NCBI GenBank assembly: GCA_964604675.1
Contig: CAZSAT010000053.1
Span: forward strand, 1-45,874
Origin: CAZSAT01 sp964604675
GTDB taxonomy: Bacteria; Myxococcota_A; UBA796; CAJQPC01
DNA: 45,874 bases
Direction of reading: 5' to 3'
Shown: piece after piece, positions 1 through 9,045 of the stretch
Position numbering within the stretch: position 1 is the first letter of the stretch
Layout: the number at the start of each line of letters is the position of its first letter
Made by a program: the position numbers and the translations under genes
The notes under the pieces: generated by a model
The model's input: only the letters and a program-made list of their open reading frames with translations
What the model was told of the DNA's origin: nothing
Databases searched by the model: none

Positions 1-1782
1 CGTCCGGACATCGAGCGGGTGGCGGACCTGCAGGTCGTCACGCGGCGGCTGGAGCGAGCTGTGGCCGAGGTCGAGCTCCCCGGCGGCATGAGCGTGGAGC
101 TGTCGGGGGTGCCGTATGTACGCGTCGAGGTCGTCGACCTGCTGGTGCGGGACCAGACAAGGTTCTTCCCGATCGACGCCGTGCTCTTCGGCGCGGTGCT
201 CCTGTGGCTCTTTCGGCGACCGTTTCCGGGCCTGCTCCCGCTGTTGGCCGTTGGCCTCGCAGTGCTGTGGTCGACGGCAGCGCTGGTCGCCGGCGGCTTC
301 GTGTTCAACGTGCTGTCCACGCTGATCCCGATCCTCGTGCTCGTGATCGGCCTCGCCGACGGCATCCACCTGCTCACGCGCTACCGCGACGAGCTCGCCG
401 TGGACGGCAGCCGGGAGCTGGCCATGGGGCGCACGCTCCAGCACCTCGCCCACGCCTGCTTCCTCACGAGCTTCACCACCGCCGTCGGCTTCGCGTCGCT
501 CGCGACGAGTCGGAGTGACGTGGTGCGGGAGTTCGGCCTGACCGCTGGCGTGTCGGTGCTGATGACGTACGCCGTGGTCGTCACCGCGCTCCCCACGATG
601 CTCGCCTTCGTGCCCGAGGCCCACGTGCTCTCGGGGGTGGGACGCACCGAGGACTCGCGCCTGACGCGCGCCTTGGACCGGCTCGCTGTGGCCGTCGAGC
701 GCCACCCGCGCAACACCCTGGTCGGCTGCGGGACGCTCACGCTGGTGGCGCTGTTCTTCGCGGGCCGGGTGGGAACGAACTCGGCGCTGTTCGAGTTCTA
801 CGGCGACGACCACCCCTCGGTGGCCTTGCACGACACCCTGGTCGACGAGCTCGGCGGCATCGTGCCCGTGTACGCCCACCTCGAAGCGGATCGCCCCGGC
901 GCGTTCCGGGAGCCCGAGGTGCTCGAGGCCGTCTCTGAGCTCCAGGCACGCATGCTGGCGCGCGACGAGGTCCGTTGGGCCACCAGCACCGCCGACGTGG
1001 TGGGCGCGGTCCACCGGTTGATGACCGGCGAGGTGGGGCTGCCACGAGACGGGTTCATGCTGGAGCAGGAGCTCTTGCTCGTCGACATGGGCGCCGAACA
1101 GCTCGGTCTCGACCGACTCGTCGACCAGGACTGGCAGGTGGCGCGCGTGCTCGGCCTCTCCGACGACGCGGGCGGGCTGGTCTTCGTGGACCTCAAACAG
1201 GCGATCGAGGCGGCAGGCGACGAGCTCGTGTCGCCGCTCGGGGTGACGGTCACCGGTGCTGGCGATGGCATCGTCGCCAGCGCCGGGGTGCACCGGATGA
1301 TCGACGATCTCATCGCGAGCGTGGCGGTGGCCTTCGGCGTGATCTCGCTCACCCTGCTCGCCACCTTGCGCTCCGCGAAGCTCACGGTCATCGCCATGGT
1401 TCCGAACATGCTGCCCCTGGTCTTCACCCTGGCCGCGCTCGGGGCCGCCGGGCTCGACCTGACCACATCGAACGTCGTGTCCTTCGCGGTGGCGCTCGGG
1501 CTCGCTGTCGACAACACCATCCACTTCCTGGTCCGCCTGCAGGAGGAGCGCGCCCGGCTGCCGGACGTCGGCGCTGCGATCCGCGCGACGTTTCGAGGGA
1601 CCGGAACGCCCATCGTCTTCACCAGCGTGCTGTTGATGATCGGCCTCGGCGTCATGCTCGCGAGCGACGCCAGGCCCACGCAGCAGTTCGCGGGACTCGC
1701 CCTGGCTACGCTGGTGTCCGCCCTGGTGGCCGACCTCGCGCTCCTGCCGGCGCTCGTCCATGTCTCCGAGAGGTCCCGATGA
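1..1782 (+). CDS. MMPL/RND-superfamily exporter, 5' partial
   Basis: C-terminal 593 residues of an RND-superfamily (MMPL-type) inner-membrane exporter. The frame is open to the window edge, so the GTG at 19 is internal. I see the end of the first periplasmic domain and a five-helix block (about residues 55-210), which includes GLADGIHLLTRY. A seventh helix follows near 240, then a periplasmic domain (about 265-430), then a second helix block containing LAVDNTIHFL. The paired G-[LV]-[AD]-x-x-IH motifs in both halves are typical of this superfamily. The stop overlaps the next start (ATGA), so it is translationally coupled to a LolA-like periplasmic protein. That pairing suggests export of a lipid or lipidated molecule toward the outer membrane; this is inference. 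The substrate cannot be read from the sequence. Confidence 0.88.
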   Translation, partial: RPDIERVADLQVVTRRLERAVAEVELPGGMSVELSGVPYVRVEVVDLLVRDQTRFFPIDAVLFGAVLLWLFRRPFPGLLPLLAVGLAVLWSTAALVAGGFVFNVLSTLIPILVLVIGLADGIHLLTRYRDELAVDGSRELAMGRTLQHLAHACFLTSFTTAVGFASLATSRSDVVREFGLTAGVSVLMTYAVVVTALPTMLAFVPEAHVLSGVGRTEDSRLTRALDRLAVAVERHPRNTLVGCGTLTLVALFFAGRVGTNSALFEFYGDDHPSVALHDTLVDELGGIVPVYAHLEADRPGAFREPEVLEAVSELQARMLARDEVRWATSTADVVGAVHRLMTGEVGLPRDGFMLEQELLLVDMGAEQLGLDRLVDQDWQVARVLGLSDDAGGLVFVDLKQAIEAAGDELVSPLGVTVTGAGDGIVASAGVHRMIDDLIASVAVAFGVISLTLLATLRSAKLTVIAMVPNMLPLVFTLAALGAAGLDLTTSNVVSFAVALGLAVDNTIHFLVRLQEERARLPDVGAAIRATFRGTGTPIVFTSVLLMIGLGVMLASDARPTQQFAGLALATLVSALVADLALLPALVHVSERSR

Positions 1783-2501
1783 TCGCACTCGTGTCGCTGG
1801 CCCTGGCCCAGGATGCCCGAACCCTGCTCGAGGAGGCTGCCCGGATCCAGGACCAGGGCAACGCGATCCAGCAGGTTCGTCTCACCACCACGAGCAGAAC
1901 GGGCACCGAGAAGGTCAAGGAGCTCTCGCTGACCGTTCGAAAGGGGGGCGACGCGCTGGATGTGCGCGGCGAGCTCACGGCGCCCGCCGCGCTTGCGGGC
2001 ACCCGGTGGGTCCTCCGGCAGGCCGACGCCGACGCCCACTTCGTGCTCTACCTGCCGGCGCTGAAGACCGTCACCCGCATCGAGGGGCGCTCCCGGTCCG
2101 GCAGCTTCCTCGGCACGGACTTCAGCTACGAGGATCTTCAGCCACCGCCGCTCGACGCAGCCGACCACGCCCTGGTGTCGGAGAGCACGGCTACCTGGGT
2201 GGTCGACTCCACCCCTCACGATCCGGAGTCGTCGGCCTACTCGAGGGTCCGCACCACCCTGGACAAGGCCTCACGCCTGCCTACCCAGGTCGATCTCTTC
2301 GTGGGCGAGGCCCCCCGGAAGCGCCTGGAGGTGCTCGCGACCGCCCGAGAGGGAGGTCAACAGTTCCCCACGCACCTCGTGATGACCGATCTGGCTCGAG
2401 GGAGCCACACCTCCTTGGAGGTGCTCTCGTGGCAGCTCGACGTGCCCGACGCTCAGTTGCCCGACGCGCTCTTCGACCCCGACGCGCTGGACGCTCGCTG
2501 A
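1779..2501 (+). CDS. LolA-like outer membrane lipoprotein-sorting protein
   Basis: 240 aa, ATG overlapping the exporter stop. It starts MIALVSLALAQDAR, a very short export signal with no basic residue before cleavage. The rest resembles the LolA-like domain of 'outer membrane lipoprotein-sorting protein' families: a beta-rich stretch, the segment ADAHFVLYLPALKTVTRIEG, then GSFLGTDFSYEDL, a hallmark of this family. It probably acts in the periplasm as a hydrophobic-ligand carrier for the coupled MMPL exporter. It is distinct from canonical LolA (no LolB or LolCDE nearby). Its last 49 bp overlap the convergent membrane-protein gene. Function assigned by family resemblance and context. Confidence 0.75.
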   Translation: MIALVSLALAQDARTLLEEAARIQDQGNAIQQVRLTTTSRTGTEKVKELSLTVRKGGDALDVRGELTAPAALAGTRWVLRQADADAHFVLYLPALKTVTRIEGRSRSGSFLGTDFSYEDLQPPPLDAADHALVSESTATWVVDSTPHDPESSAYSRVRTTLDKASRLPTQVDLFVGEAPRKRLEVLATAREGGQQFPTHLVMTDLARGSHTSLEVLSWQLDVPDAQLPDALFDPDALDAR

Positions 2502-4147
2502 GCCAACGCGGCGAGCGCGTCGCCAGCGGGGTCGTCGGTGCGCGCGAGCAGCGCGATCACCCGCTCGATGTACTGCTCGCCCGGGTAGGCGGCCTGCAGG
2601 CGTGAGACCGCCTCCCAGTCCGCCCGCCGCGAGGCACAGGCGCCGAGCACCACCATCTCGTGGGCAAACGCTCCCCGGCCGGTCTTCAGCGCTGCCGCTT
2701 CCGCTTCGTCCCAGCGACCGAGCTGGGCATAGGCGAGCGCGAGGTGTTCGAGCACGTCGGCGGTGGGTTGGCACCCGCGCTCCTCCAGCGCCCAGAGTCC
2801 ATAGTGCAGCGCGCGTTCGGGCTGTCCGAGCTGCAAGTGCACGAGGATCAGGCTCGAGCAGGCGTCGGTGTAGGGCGGGTCGCCCTCCAATGCGCCGATG
2901 TAGTGGGCACGAGCGCGCTCGGGGTCCTTCGCCTGGACCCGGAGGTAGTGGGCGAGTCCCGCGTGGGTGAAGGCGCTCGGAGCGTCCGCGTGGGCCGCTT
3001 CCCACAGGGTGAGGCTCGAGGCCCAGTCGCCGACCCGCTCGCGGACGCCGATCGAACCCACCAGCGCGAGCAGCGCCACGTGCTGCAGCCGCAGGGTCGC
3101 TGGGACCGCGGCCGCCACCGCGACCGCCAGTCCAGCCAGCGGCAGGTAGAGGTAGCGCTCCCCCATCAGGCCCTTGTCCAGGGTGGCGAGCAGCGTGGGC
3201 GCGAAGGACAGCGCCGCCCACGCCAGACCGGCCAGGACCAGCCCGCGAGCGCGTTCCTGCCGCACCAGCCAGGTCACGATCCCGAGGAGCACGACGAGTC
3301 CGAACAGGCTGGCACCCAGCGGTGGCAGGTACGAGATGTGGCGCGCGGGCGTGAGCGGCCAGGGCCAGACCACCAGCCCCGCATAGACCGACGCGATGTG
3401 GAGCACCTTGTCGGCCACGGCCTCGATGCTCGACATGGACGGCACCGCGGCGCGCCCGACGCCGGCGGCGACGCGGCAACCGAGGTAGGCGACCAGCGAG
3501 GTCACCAGCGCTGCGTAGCGAGCCCATCCCAGGGGACGGCGGTGCCGGGCGAGGTCCAGCGACAGCAAGAAGAAGGGGAGGAGGACCGCGCTCTCCTTGC
3601 TGAGCAGCGCGAGCCACGCGAGCACGGCACCGGCCGCCAGACGGGGAGGGGACGGTGCCCTCCGCTCGAGCATGACGAGCGCGAAGAGTCCCAGGGCGGC
3701 GGCCATGCTGTCGTTCCGCGCTGCGATGAGCGCCACCGCCTCGATCTGGAGGGGATGCAGGGCGAAGATCACCGTGCCGAGGGCCACGGCGACGGTCGCG
3801 CCCGGCAACAGGCGGCGCAGGAGTGTCCACAGCCCTCCCACGGCGAACAGGTGCCAGAGCACCGAGTGCACGTGGTGCGCGGCCGGGTCGAGGCCGAAGA
3901 GCGTCTGGTCGAGCGTCAGGTCGAGCAGGAGCAGGGGACGGTAGTAGCCACTGGCGGGGGCGGGGAGGCGCGTGGTCAGCCAGAGATCGGCCGTGATCAG
4001 CTCGCGCCAGTGCTCGAAGGAGCTCGTGTACTTGTTGTCCGCGACCAGCGCGACGTCGTCCCAGGCGAAGTCCGCGCCAGCGAGCGGCAGGTACGCCAGC
4101 ACCGTCAGCAAGAGCACGGAGACGAGGACGGCACGGTCACGGAACAC
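2453..4147 (-). CDS. TMTC-like polytopic membrane protein with C-terminal TPRs
   Basis: 564 aa, GTG start. About ten hydrophobic helices occupy residues 1-380 and a TPR-like helical tail occupies about 385-540. Motifs match bacterial relatives of TMTC/O-mannosyltransferase proteins (GT-C fold): FAWDDVALVADN after the first helix (acidic loop motif), FALHPLQIEAVALIAARND, and LLSKESAVLLPFFLL. Such proteins are thought to transfer sugars from lipid carriers to proteins outside the membrane; no activity is proven here. The tail contains repeats such as RARAHYIGALEGDPPY. The 3' end overlaps the convergent LolA-like gene by 49 bp. It is divergent from the 4180 gene across a 32-bp gap that must hold both promoters. 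Confidence 0.72.
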   Translation of the reverse strand: MFRDRAVLVSVLLLTVLAYLPLAGADFAWDDVALVADNKYTSSFEHWRELITADLWLTTRLPAPASGYYRPLLLLDLTLDQTLFGLDPAAHHVHSVLWHLFAVGGLWTLLRRLLPGATVAVALGTVIFALHPLQIEAVALIAARNDSMAAALGLFALVMLERRAPSPPRLAAGAVLAWLALLSKESAVLLPFFLLSLDLARHRRPLGWARYAALVTSLVAYLGCRVAAGVGRAAVPSMSSIEAVADKVLHIASVYAGLVVWPWPLTPARHISYLPPLGASLFGLVVLLGIVTWLVRQERARGLVLAGLAWAALSFAPTLLATLDKGLMGERYLYLPLAGLAVAVAAAVPATLRLQHVALLALVGSIGVRERVGDWASSLTLWEAAHADAPSAFTHAGLAHYLRVQAKDPERARAHYIGALEGDPPYTDACSSLILVHLQLGQPERALHYGLWALEERGCQPTADVLEHLALAYAQLGRWDEAEAAALKTGRGAFAHEMVVLGACASRRADWEAVSRLQAAYPGEQYIERVIALLARTDDPAGDALAALAQRASSASGSKSASGN

Positions 4148-4179
4148 GCCGCACAGCTATCCTGTCGACGGAGTGACGC
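4148..4179. promoter_or_regulatory. Compact divergent promoter region
   Basis: The 32 bp between two divergent start codons contain AGCTATCCT (4156-4164). Read on the plus strand this gives TATCCT, a -10-like hexamer 16 nt before GTG 4180. Read on the minus strand it gives GGATAGCT, a -10-like GATAGC before GTG 4147. No convincing -35 is visible. One A/T-containing core in an otherwise GC-rich spacer may serve both directions; this is inference. Confidence 0.3.
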
Positions 4180-6009
4180 GTGACCCGAGCACAGGCCTGG
4201 CTGGTGGCCCTGGGGCCCGCGCTCATCCTGCAAGCCGCTTCCGCGTGGGCGTGGCACCTGGGCATCCACGAGCCCGAAGAGCTGTACAACGCCGCGCATG
4301 CGGCGCTCGTGCTGGCCTCCGGACCGGGCCTCATCCTGCCGCTGCAGTACCAGCCGTTCTGCGGGGGCTGCGCCGTCGACGCCGCGCTCGGAGCAGGGAG
4401 CTTCGCGGTGCTCGGCCCGTCGATCGGTGCGTGGCGCATGGTGGGGTGGTTCTGGTTCGCCGTCGCGGTCCTCAGCGCCGGGAGCCTCGCGGAGCGCTTC
4501 GCCGGCCGACGGGGCCTCTTCGCGTGCGGCGCCCTGTTCGCGTTCGCGCCGCCCGCCTACCAGGAGCTCGCCAACATCCTCAACGGGAACCACCCCGAGG
4601 GCGGCGCGCTGCTCGTGCTGCAGCTCGCGCTCGGCGCGTCGGCTCGGGGGGCTCGTCGGCCCTGGATGGCCCTCCTGCTGCAGGGCCTCCTCGTGGGCTT
4701 CGGCCTGTACTTCGTGCGCTCCCTCGTCCTCGGCGTGGTCGGGTTGGGGCTCTGCTTGGTGCTCGCGCGTTCCGCGTCCGGCGCCCTGGCAGCCGGAGCT
4801 GGCCTGGTCGTCGGCCTGCTCCCCCTGGTGGCCGTGCGCGAGGTCTTCGGTGCCTGGCCCACCGAGCCGATCTACCAACACGACGAGTGGCGGCTCTCGC
4901 TGGCGTGGGTCGGCCGCAACGCCCAGACGCTGTGGGCGCCCGTGCAGCTCCGAGGCATCTGGGGGGATGGCTCTGGGGGCTCTTGGTCCTGGCTCGGGGT
5001 TCCGGCCTTCGCGGGGTGGGCCGCCCTCGCGTGGCTGGGGAGACGCGCGACCGCCCTGAGTGGCACGCTCTTCGCGTTCACCGCGCTGTACCTCGTCTAC
5101 CGCCTGGCGGTCTGGATGGACGGGACCACGCCGCCCTTCGCCCAGCAGGTGCGCTACCTCGGACTGGTGTACCCGGCTGCGCTGGGCCTGGCCGCCGTAG
5201 GCTTGGCGCGAGGCGGCTGGATGGTCCCGGCGGGCGTAGCGCTGGCGCTCCCCGGCGTGGGCAGCCGAGTCAAGGCTCTGTCGGGGCCCTGGTCCGCGCA
5301 CCAACGTGCCGCCCCGGCGCACGCCTTCCTCGCCGAGCGGGCGCGCGGTCCGGAGGCCGTGCTCCTGGCCACCCGTGCCGGAAGTCCCTACGACCTCGCT
5401 GCGGTGGCCGCCGGGCGGCACGACACCGAGCCAGGATACTTCGTTCCCTACATGAAGGATCAGGGCCTAAGCCTGCTGGAACGTGCGGATCTGGATCCGT
5501 CGAGCAGGCGCTATGGAAGGACACTGGGGGCCCTGATCGGCGCCGAGGCCAGCAACGACCAGCTCGCCTCCGCCATCCAGGCAGGCGCAGAGCTCTCGCT
5601 CCCTACCCTCGACGCCTGGCTGCTCCACGATCCCGGGCTCGTCGATGACCTCGGGCGCCGCACCGAGGCCCCGAGCGACGAGCAAGCCCGCAAGGTGTGG
5701 TCGCTCGCGCGTGGCCGCGTCATCGGGCGTTCGTGCCTGCGGGAGGACGACCCCGACGCACCGGAGGCCGTGAGCGTGGTGCTCTCGGAGACCTGCCCCA
5801 TCGCGCTGGACGCTCACGACGACCTGCGCTGGGTGAGCCGAGGCGTCGGCACCGTGCTCGGGGAAGGCGACGCCGCCACCCTCACCGACCTCTGGCTGGA
5901 CGATGCCCTGGATCGCGCAGCCGTGCGGCAGGGCCTGGACTGGGCGCGCGAAGCGGCGTGGCTCACCGAGCGACTGCCCGAGGTGGCGCTGCGCGGCGGG
6001 ACCGAGTAG
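4180..6009 (+). CDS. Polytopic membrane protein of unknown family, GT-C-like N-terminus
   Basis: 609 aa, GTG start. Residues 1-380 carry about ten hydrophobic segments; residues about 385-609 are soluble. An acidic motif after the first helix (IHEPEELYNAAHAA) resembles the first-loop D/E motif of GT-C glycosyltransferases. A loop NILNGNHPEGG follows later. Cysteines near residues 65-70 (FCGGCAVD) could form a loop disulfide. I do not recognise the family and the GT-C link is only suggestive. It is divergent from the TMTC-like gene, and the radical SAM gene follows after 25 bp in the same direction, so co-transcription is possible. Confidence 0.6.
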   Translation: MTRAQAWLVALGPALILQAASAWAWHLGIHEPEELYNAAHAALVLASGPGLILPLQYQPFCGGCAVDAALGAGSFAVLGPSIGAWRMVGWFWFAVAVLSAGSLAERFAGRRGLFACGALFAFAPPAYQELANILNGNHPEGGALLVLQLALGASARGARRPWMALLLQGLLVGFGLYFVRSLVLGVVGLGLCLVLARSASGALAAGAGLVVGLLPLVAVREVFGAWPTEPIYQHDEWRLSLAWVGRNAQTLWAPVQLRGIWGDGSGGSWSWLGVPAFAGWAALAWLGRRATALSGTLFAFTALYLVYRLAVWMDGTTPPFAQQVRYLGLVYPAALGLAAVGLARGGWMVPAGVALALPGVGSRVKALSGPWSAHQRAAPAHAFLAERARGPEAVLLATRAGSPYDLAAVAAGRHDTEPGYFVPYMKDQGLSLLERADLDPSSRRYGRTLGALIGAEASNDQLASAIQAGAELSLPTLDAWLLHDPGLVDDLGRRTEAPSDEQARKVWSLARGRVIGRSCLREDDPDAPEAVSVVLSETCPIALDAHDDLRWVSRGVGTVLGEGDAATLTDLWLDDALDRAAVRQGLDWAREAAWLTERLPEVALRGGTE

Positions 6010-6024
6010 AGCGCCACGCTTGTC

Positions 6025-6030
6025 CGGAGG
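6025..6030 (+). promoter_or_regulatory. Shine-Dalgarno site fixing the radical SAM start
   Basis: CGGAGG lies 4 nt before ATG 6035. This decides the start against the longer open frame, which begins inside the upstream gene at 5903. Confidence 0.7.
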
Positions 6031-6034
6031 CGAC

Positions 6035-8662
6035 ATGTCGCGCGTCGACATCGACCACCTGCTGCCCCTCGTGCAGAAGCCATCTCGGTACCTCGGCACC
6101 GAGCTCAACGCCGTGCACAAGCCCCTCGACGGGCTCGACGTGCGGCTGGCGCTCATCTTCCCGGACCTCTACGACCTCGGCCTGGGAAACCTGGGCCTGC
6201 ACATCCTCTACGCCATCCTGAACCGCCTCGACGGCGTGTATGCGGAGCGGGCATACGCCCCCGCCCAGGATCTGGAGGCCCTGCTCCGCGAGCGCGGCCT
6301 GCCGCTCTTCACCAACGAGTCGCGAACGCCGCTCGCCGAGCTCGACGGCCTCGGGTTCACGCTCCAGTCCGAGCTGACCTACACCAACATCCTGAACATC
6401 CTGGACCTCTCGAAGGTGCCGCTGCGCGCTGTCGACCGCGAGGAGCACCACCCCTTGACCTTTGCGGGAGGGCCGGCGGTGTTCAACCCGGAACCCCTGG
6501 CGCCCTTCATGGACTTCTTCGTGATCGGCGATGGCGAGGACGTGGTGGTCGAGCTGGCGGCCTGCATGGCCCGGCACCGTGAGGCCACGCGGCGCGAGAA
6601 GCTGGTCGCCTTGTCGCACCTCGAAGGCATCTACGTCCCAGCGCTCTACCCCATGGAGCAGCTCCCCGACGGTCGCATCGTGCCCGCCCAGGGCGCACCT
6701 CCCATCCGAAAGCGGACCACCGCGCGCCTGAGCGGCGAGACCTTCCCGGTCGACTACATCGTGCCCTTCACCCAGCAGGTGCACGACCGCGTCAGCCTCG
6801 AGGTGCTCCGTGGCTGCACCCAGGGATGTCGGTTCTGCCAGGCGGGCATGACCACCCGGCCCGTCCGCGAGCGCACCATCGACGAGGTCGAGTCGCTGAT
6901 GCGGCGCACGCTCGACGCCACCGGCTACGAGGAGGTCTCGCTCGTCAGCCTGTCGACGTGCGACTTCTCGCGCAGCCAGGGCCTGGTCGACCGCGCCGCT
7001 GCCGTTGCGGCCGAGAGCAAGGTGAGCGTCTCGCTGCCGAGCCTGCGCTTGGACTCCTTCTCGGTCGGGCTGGCCGACAAGGTGGCCGATGTGCGGCGCA
7101 CCGGCCTCACCTTCGCTCCGGAAGCGGCCAGCCCGCGCCTGCGCGCCGTGATCAACAAGTGGATCCCCGACGACGACCTGCTCGAGATGTCGGTCCAGGC
7201 CTTCGACCGCGGCTGGAAGCACGTCAAGCTGTACTTCATGATCGGGCTGCCCACCGAGCGCGACGACGACGTGGCCGCCATCGCCGACCTCACCGTGCGC
7301 ACGCTCCAGGCGGGTCGGGAACACAACCACAAGGCGCGGGTCAACACCGGCGTGTCGACCTTCGTGCCCAAGCCCTTCACCCCCTTCCAGTGGGCCGAGC
7401 AGATCGATCGGGACGAGGCGCGGCGCCGACAGGGGCTGCTGGCCGAGCGCTTCCGGGGCCACAACGGCATCAAGTTCGGCCGGCACGAGCCCGACGAGAC
7501 CTTCCTCGAAGGCCTGGTGTCGCGAAGCGACCGCAGGGCAGGGGACCTGATCGAAGCCGCCTGGCGGCACGGCGCGCGCTTCGACGCGTGGAGCGAGCAC
7601 CGCGACATCGGGGCCTGGGAAGCGGCCCTCGAGGAGACCGGCTTCGACGCGCAGGACGCCCTGCGGGCACGAGGCCTGGACGAGCGCTTGCCGTGGGACC
7701 ACATCGACGTCCACATCCCCAAGGTGTGGCTGCGAGGCGACTGGGAAGCCGCGTTGCGCCTGGAGCACGCGCCCGACTGCCGGCACAGCCAGTGCCATCG
7801 ATGCGGCGTGATCGACGTGGAGCGTGAGCTGTGCGCCGACATGCTGCGCAACGCGATCGACGGCGCCAAGGAGGAGGGGACCTGGACCCCCAGGAAGAAG
7901 GTCGTGGGCGACCCGCTCGCACAGCGCGCCACCACCGCGCCGCTCATCGAGCGCGCCGCATCGGGCCGCAGCACGGACGAGCTCGTCGATCGTGGCGACC
8001 CGGATCCCGTGCAGAAGCTGCGCTTTCGCGTGGGGCGCGTGGGCGGGTCCCGGCTCCTGGGACACCTCGAGGCCATGAACGCCTGGATCCGCGCCCTGCG
8101 GCGGGCCAAGGCCCCCCTGGCCTACACCCAGGGCTTCCACCAGCACCCGCGCGTCAACTTCTCGGCCGCGAACCCGGTCGGGGAGGCCAGCACCGGCGAC
8201 CTGATGGACGTGGTGCTCCACGAGAAGGTCGACCCCGCGGAGCTGCTCGCTCGCTTGCAGGGCACGCTGCCCGACGGATTCTCCGCCACGGCCGTGGTCG
8301 AGGTGCCTCTGCGGGCCAAGAGCCTGATGAGCCAGATCGCTGGCTTCCGCTACCGCTTGGAGGTGGCCGATCCGAGCTCGTTGGCTGAGCGGATCGACGC
8401 GATCGTCGCCGCCGACGAGCTGCTGGTGGAGCGCAAGACCAAGCGTCGTGGCCGAAGCCGGCGCGGCACCCGCCAGATCGATGTGCGCCCGATGCTCAAG
8501 CACCTCGCGGTCGAGGACGACGCCGTGGTGCTCGAGACCCGTGTCATCGAAGGCAGGAGCCTCCACTGGCGTGAGGTCCTGCGCTTCCTGGACCAGGACG
8601 TGTTGCACACCCCCGTGCTCAAGGAGCAGACCTGGCTCCAGCCCGGAGAGCCCGCCCCGTGA
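6035..8662 (+). CDS. TIGR03960-family B12-binding-type radical SAM protein fused to TIGR03936/DUF2344 domain
   Basis: 875 aa. Domain order: an N-terminal Rossmann-like B12-binding-type region (about 25-200), a radical SAM core (about 250-500) with cluster motif C261-TQG-C265-RF-C268, a Cys segment near 580 (DCRHSQCHRCG), and a C-terminal DUF2344 domain (about 660-875) starting KLRFRVGRVGGSRLLGHLE. In many bacteria these two domains are fused or adjacent and sit by rng and rplU-rpmA. Those genes are absent here. The family is predicted to use a [4Fe-4S] cluster and S-adenosylmethionine. Its substrate is not established to my knowledge; an RNA or translation role is often suspected from synteny. 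The stop overlaps the YidD-like start (GTGA). Confidence 0.9.
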   Translation: MSRVDIDHLLPLVQKPSRYLGTELNAVHKPLDGLDVRLALIFPDLYDLGLGNLGLHILYAILNRLDGVYAERAYAPAQDLEALLRERGLPLFTNESRTPLAELDGLGFTLQSELTYTNILNILDLSKVPLRAVDREEHHPLTFAGGPAVFNPEPLAPFMDFFVIGDGEDVVVELAACMARHREATRREKLVALSHLEGIYVPALYPMEQLPDGRIVPAQGAPPIRKRTTARLSGETFPVDYIVPFTQQVHDRVSLEVLRGCTQGCRFCQAGMTTRPVRERTIDEVESLMRRTLDATGYEEVSLVSLSTCDFSRSQGLVDRAAAVAAESKVSVSLPSLRLDSFSVGLADKVADVRRTGLTFAPEAASPRLRAVINKWIPDDDLLEMSVQAFDRGWKHVKLYFMIGLPTERDDDVAAIADLTVRTLQAGREHNHKARVNTGVSTFVPKPFTPFQWAEQIDRDEARRRQGLLAERFRGHNGIKFGRHEPDETFLEGLVSRSDRRAGDLIEAAWRHGARFDAWSEHRDIGAWEAALEETGFDAQDALRARGLDERLPWDHIDVHIPKVWLRGDWEAALRLEHAPDCRHSQCHRCGVIDVERELCADMLRNAIDGAKEEGTWTPRKKVVGDPLAQRATTAPLIERAASGRSTDELVDRGDPDPVQKLRFRVGRVGGSRLLGHLEAMNAWIRALRRAKAPLAYTQGFHQHPRVNFSAANPVGEASTGDLMDVVLHEKVDPAELLARLQGTLPDGFSATAVVEVPLRAKSLMSQIAGFRYRLEVADPSSLAERIDAIVAADELLVERKTKRRGRSRRGTRQIDVRPMLKHLAVEDDAVVLETRVIEGRSLHWREVLRFLDQDVLHTPVLKEQTWLQPGEPAP

Positions 8663-9045
8663 GCGTGCTGCTGTGGGTGGGCCTGGCCCTGGGCGGCACG
8701 GTCTGGGGACCCTGGCAGGATGCCTGGGCGCCGGTCGACGGCGTCGAGGCGTTGCCGGCCGCGTCCCCGGCCAGCGAGACAGCCCTCGCGCGGATGTACC
8801 GCTGGTACCGGAAGCAGTCCGACAAGGACGGCGCTCGCTGCCCGTACTACCCGACCTGTTCCAGCTACGGGTACACCGCCGTACGCCGTCACGGCGTCTT
8901 CGTCGGTGGCCTCTTCACCCTCGACCGCCTGCTCCGGGAGTACCGGCGCATGGGCGAGGACGACTTCTACCCCCTCGTCACCGTGTACGGCACGGTTCGG
9001 TTCCATGATCCTGTTCCTCCTGCTCGCTCGCACCGCGAGCGCTGA
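8659..9045 (+). CDS. yidD: YidD-like membrane protein insertion efficiency factor, signal-bearing form
   Basis: 128 aa, GTG start overlapping the radical SAM stop. The YidD signature is clear at about residues 55-85: RCPYYPTCSSYGYTAVRRHG, with the conserved C-x4-PTCSSY core and a following amphipathic helix. Canonical YidD is about 70-85 aa, has an N-terminal amphipathic helix and sits in rpmH-rnpA-yidD-yidC. This one has an extra hydrophobic N-terminus (about 1-20, MSVLLWVGLALGGTVWG) and sits elsewhere, so it may be an exported paralogue. Its 3' end overlaps the next gene by 41 bp. Confident on the domain, unsure that it works in membrane insertion. Confidence 0.8.
   Translation: MSVLLWVGLALGGTVWGPWQDAWAPVDGVEALPAASPASETALARMYRWYRKQSDKDGARCPYYPTCSSYGYTAVRRHGVFVGGLFTLDRLLREYRRMGEDDFYPLVTVYGTVRFHDPVPPARSHRER

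Noticed and set aside
2660..4183. 507-aa open frame on the plus strand
   Set aside because: Shadow of the TMTC-like gene; Gln/Arg/Glu-rich, with no domain.
5963..8608. 881-aa open frame on the minus strand
   Set aside because: Lies fully opposite the clear radical SAM gene; long antisense frames are common in very GC-rich DNA, and it shows no motif.
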